From NCBI GenBank assembly GCA_018399295.1, contig JAGYOO010000070.1, positions 1-7,119 of the forward strand: a stretch of 7,119 nucleotides of DNA, given 5' to 3'. Position numbers and translations under genes: made by a program. Source of the stretch: Candidatus Omnitrophota bacterium. Its GTDB lineage: Bacteria > Omnitrophota > Gorgyraeia > B26-G9. Under the pieces are notes generated by a model. That model saw nothing but the letters and a program-made list of their open reading frames with translations, was not told the DNA's origin and ran no database searches. This document shows, in pieces, positions 6,386-7,119 of this stretch (positions are counted from its first letter, which is position 1; each line of letters starts with the position of its first letter).

Positions 6386-6945
6386 TTGCCGGAATGAAGA
6401 AGTGCCAGGGCCTCGGCCCGGGTTTTCTGATTATCCTGAAAGATCCCTCTAACGGCGCTCGTAACCGTTACCGTGCCCGGTGAACATACACCTCGCATGC
6501 TCATGCACAGATGTTCGGCCTCGACTACGACCAACACCCCCATCGGCTTAAGCTTGCTCATGATCAGATCGGCAACCTGGGTAGTCAGCCGTTCCTGAAC
6601 CTGCAGCCGGCGGGAAAAAGTTTTTATGACGCGAACAAGTTTACTGAGACCGGTGATCCGGTTATCCTTCGGAATATAAGCGATATGGGCCTTTCCGATA
6701 AACGGCAGCAGATGATGTTCGCAGACCGAATACAACGGAATATTCTTCAGAAGCACGATCTCGTCGTGTTTCTCCGCCAAAAATACCTCAAGGTCAGAGG
6801 CCACGTCCCGGTTGATACCAGAAAATATCTCTTCGCACATCTCAGCCACCCGGCGAGGCGTGGCCTTAAGGTCTTCGCGGTCCGGGTCTTCTCCCACGGC
6901 CTCTAAAAACATGGTTACAGCCTTTTTTATCTTTTCCTTATCCAA
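6382..6945 (-). CDS. folE: GTP cyclohydrolase I
   Basis: A 187-residue protein, full length for type I GTP cyclohydrolase. It converts GTP to 7,8-dihydroneopterin triphosphate and formate in the cytoplasm, the first step to tetrahydrofolate and also to queuosine-type 7-deazaguanines; it acts as a toroidal oligomer. Signature residues: C75-E-H77-H78 in S-V-C-E-H-H-L-L-P-F, E144-H145-L-C147 followed by M-S-M-R-G-V, and R-R-L-Q-V-Q-E-R-L at 112-120. By comparison with the E. coli enzyme, C75, H78 and C147 are the zinc ligands and H77 and H145 the catalytic histidines, all present. Translation starts at TTG (6945): an AAGGAG lies 7 bases upstream, and the N-terminal helix K-E-K-I-K-K-A-V is standard for the family, so a later ATG at residue 12 is unlikely. 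It follows an unidentified gene by 15 bases and overlaps the secreted propeller gene by 4. Confidence 0.96.
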   Translation of the reverse strand: MDKEKIKKAVTMFLEAVGEDPDREDLKATPRRVAEMCEEIFSGINRDVASDLEVFLAEKHDEIVLLKNIPLYSVCEHHLLPFIGKAHIAYIPKDNRITGLSKLVRVIKTFSRRLQVQERLTTQVADLIMSKLKPMGVLVVVEAEHLCMSMRGVCSPGTVTVTSAVRGIFQDNQKTRAEALALLHSGK

Positions 6946-6952
6946 TTAAAAG

Positions 6953-6958
6953 CTCCTT
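6953..6958 (-). promoter_or_regulatory. Ribosome binding site that fixes the TTG start of folE
   Basis: The minus strand reads AAGGAG here, followed by seven bases and then TTG at 6945. It lies in the 15-base gap after the upstream stop codon. This is the main support for the non-ATG start. Confidence 0.8.
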
Positions 6959-6960
6959 TG

Positions 6961-7119
6961 TCATTTAATCCCGCGTAATTCCAGAATATTCGCGGCGAAC
7001 GGAAGATCGTTCTGTGTCAGCATTATAAGCACATTCTCTTTTTTCCCGGCAAGGCCGTGACTGACGGCTTCCTGAACGCATTTTTTAAGAGCAGCCTCCA
7101 GACCGGAAAATTTATCAGT
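6961..7119 (-). CDS. Unidentified protein, C-terminal 52 residues
   Basis: The frame is open from the right edge of the window to a TGA at 6963-6961 and is the only open minus-strand frame that ends just before folE with operon-like spacing (15 bases), so it is probably the tail of a real gene. The visible part runs from T-D-K-F-S-G-L-E through K-K-C-V-Q-E-A-V-S-H-G-L, a hydrophobic strand V-L-I-M-L, then L-P-F-A-A-N-I-L-E-L-R-G-I-K at the end. A helix, a glycine-containing turn, a strand and a terminal N-x-L-E-x-R would loosely suit the C-terminal domain of pyruvate kinase (compare endings like TTNLLxVxxV), but the usual G-D and G-x-P residues are missing, so this is a guess only. No signal peptide or membrane segment is in the visible part. 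Confidence 0.55.
   Translation of the reverse strand, partial: TDKFSGLEAALKKCVQEAVSHGLAGKKENVLIMLTQNDLPFAANILELRGIK

Overview
Bacterial chromosomal DNA, about half G+C by eye, with tightly packed genes and no mobile element, RNA gene or CRISPR array that I can see. Sigma-54, oxygen-sensitive radical-SAM chemistry with a cobalamin-type domain, and a secreted Ig-like/beta-propeller protein suggest an anaerobic or microaerophilic bacterium, possibly an uncultivated diderm lineage. I cannot name the phylum from sequence alone.

Layout. (1) Positions 1-3600, minus strand: one operon running leftward from a promoter at about 3610-3638. It encodes a B12-binding-domain radical SAM protein, an FAD-dependent amine-oxidase-like flavoprotein, a NodB-type polysaccharide deacetylase and the first 29 codons of a probable family 2 glycosyltransferase. 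The first three genes overlap by 4 and 7 bases, and the last gap is 25 bases, so these are probably co-translated steps of one glycan or glycolipid pathway. (2) Positions 3601-3750: a 150-base divergent intergenic region with two opposed sigma-70-like promoters and a small dyad between them. (3) Positions 3751-5151, plus strand: rpoN, the sigma-54 factor, complete, with a strong ribosome binding site. (4) Positions 5099-7119, minus strand: a second operon made of an unidentified C-terminal gene fragment, folE (GTP cyclohydrolase I, TTG start) and a secreted Ig-like plus beta-propeller protein. The last of these overlaps the 3' end of rpoN by 53 bases, tail to tail.

How the genes fit together. 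The left operon probably makes or remodels a surface glycan or its lipid anchor: a glycosyltransferase adds sugar, the deacetylase removes an acyl group, and the radical SAM and flavoprotein enzymes carry out redox or carbon-skeleton changes. The substrate cannot be read from the sequence. The divergent promoter arrangement puts this operon back to back with rpoN, but both promoters look sigma-70-like, and I found no sigma-54 (GG-N10-GC type) promoter in the intergenic region. folE supplies dihydroneopterin triphosphate for folate or 7-deazaguanine synthesis. Its translational coupling to a secreted propeller protein is not explained by any pathway I know.

The most notable points are the nearly leaderless promoter of the radical SAM operon, the 53-base convergent overlap that reaches into the rpoN recognition-box codons, the operon combination itself, and a B12-binding domain that lacks the usual histidine motif.
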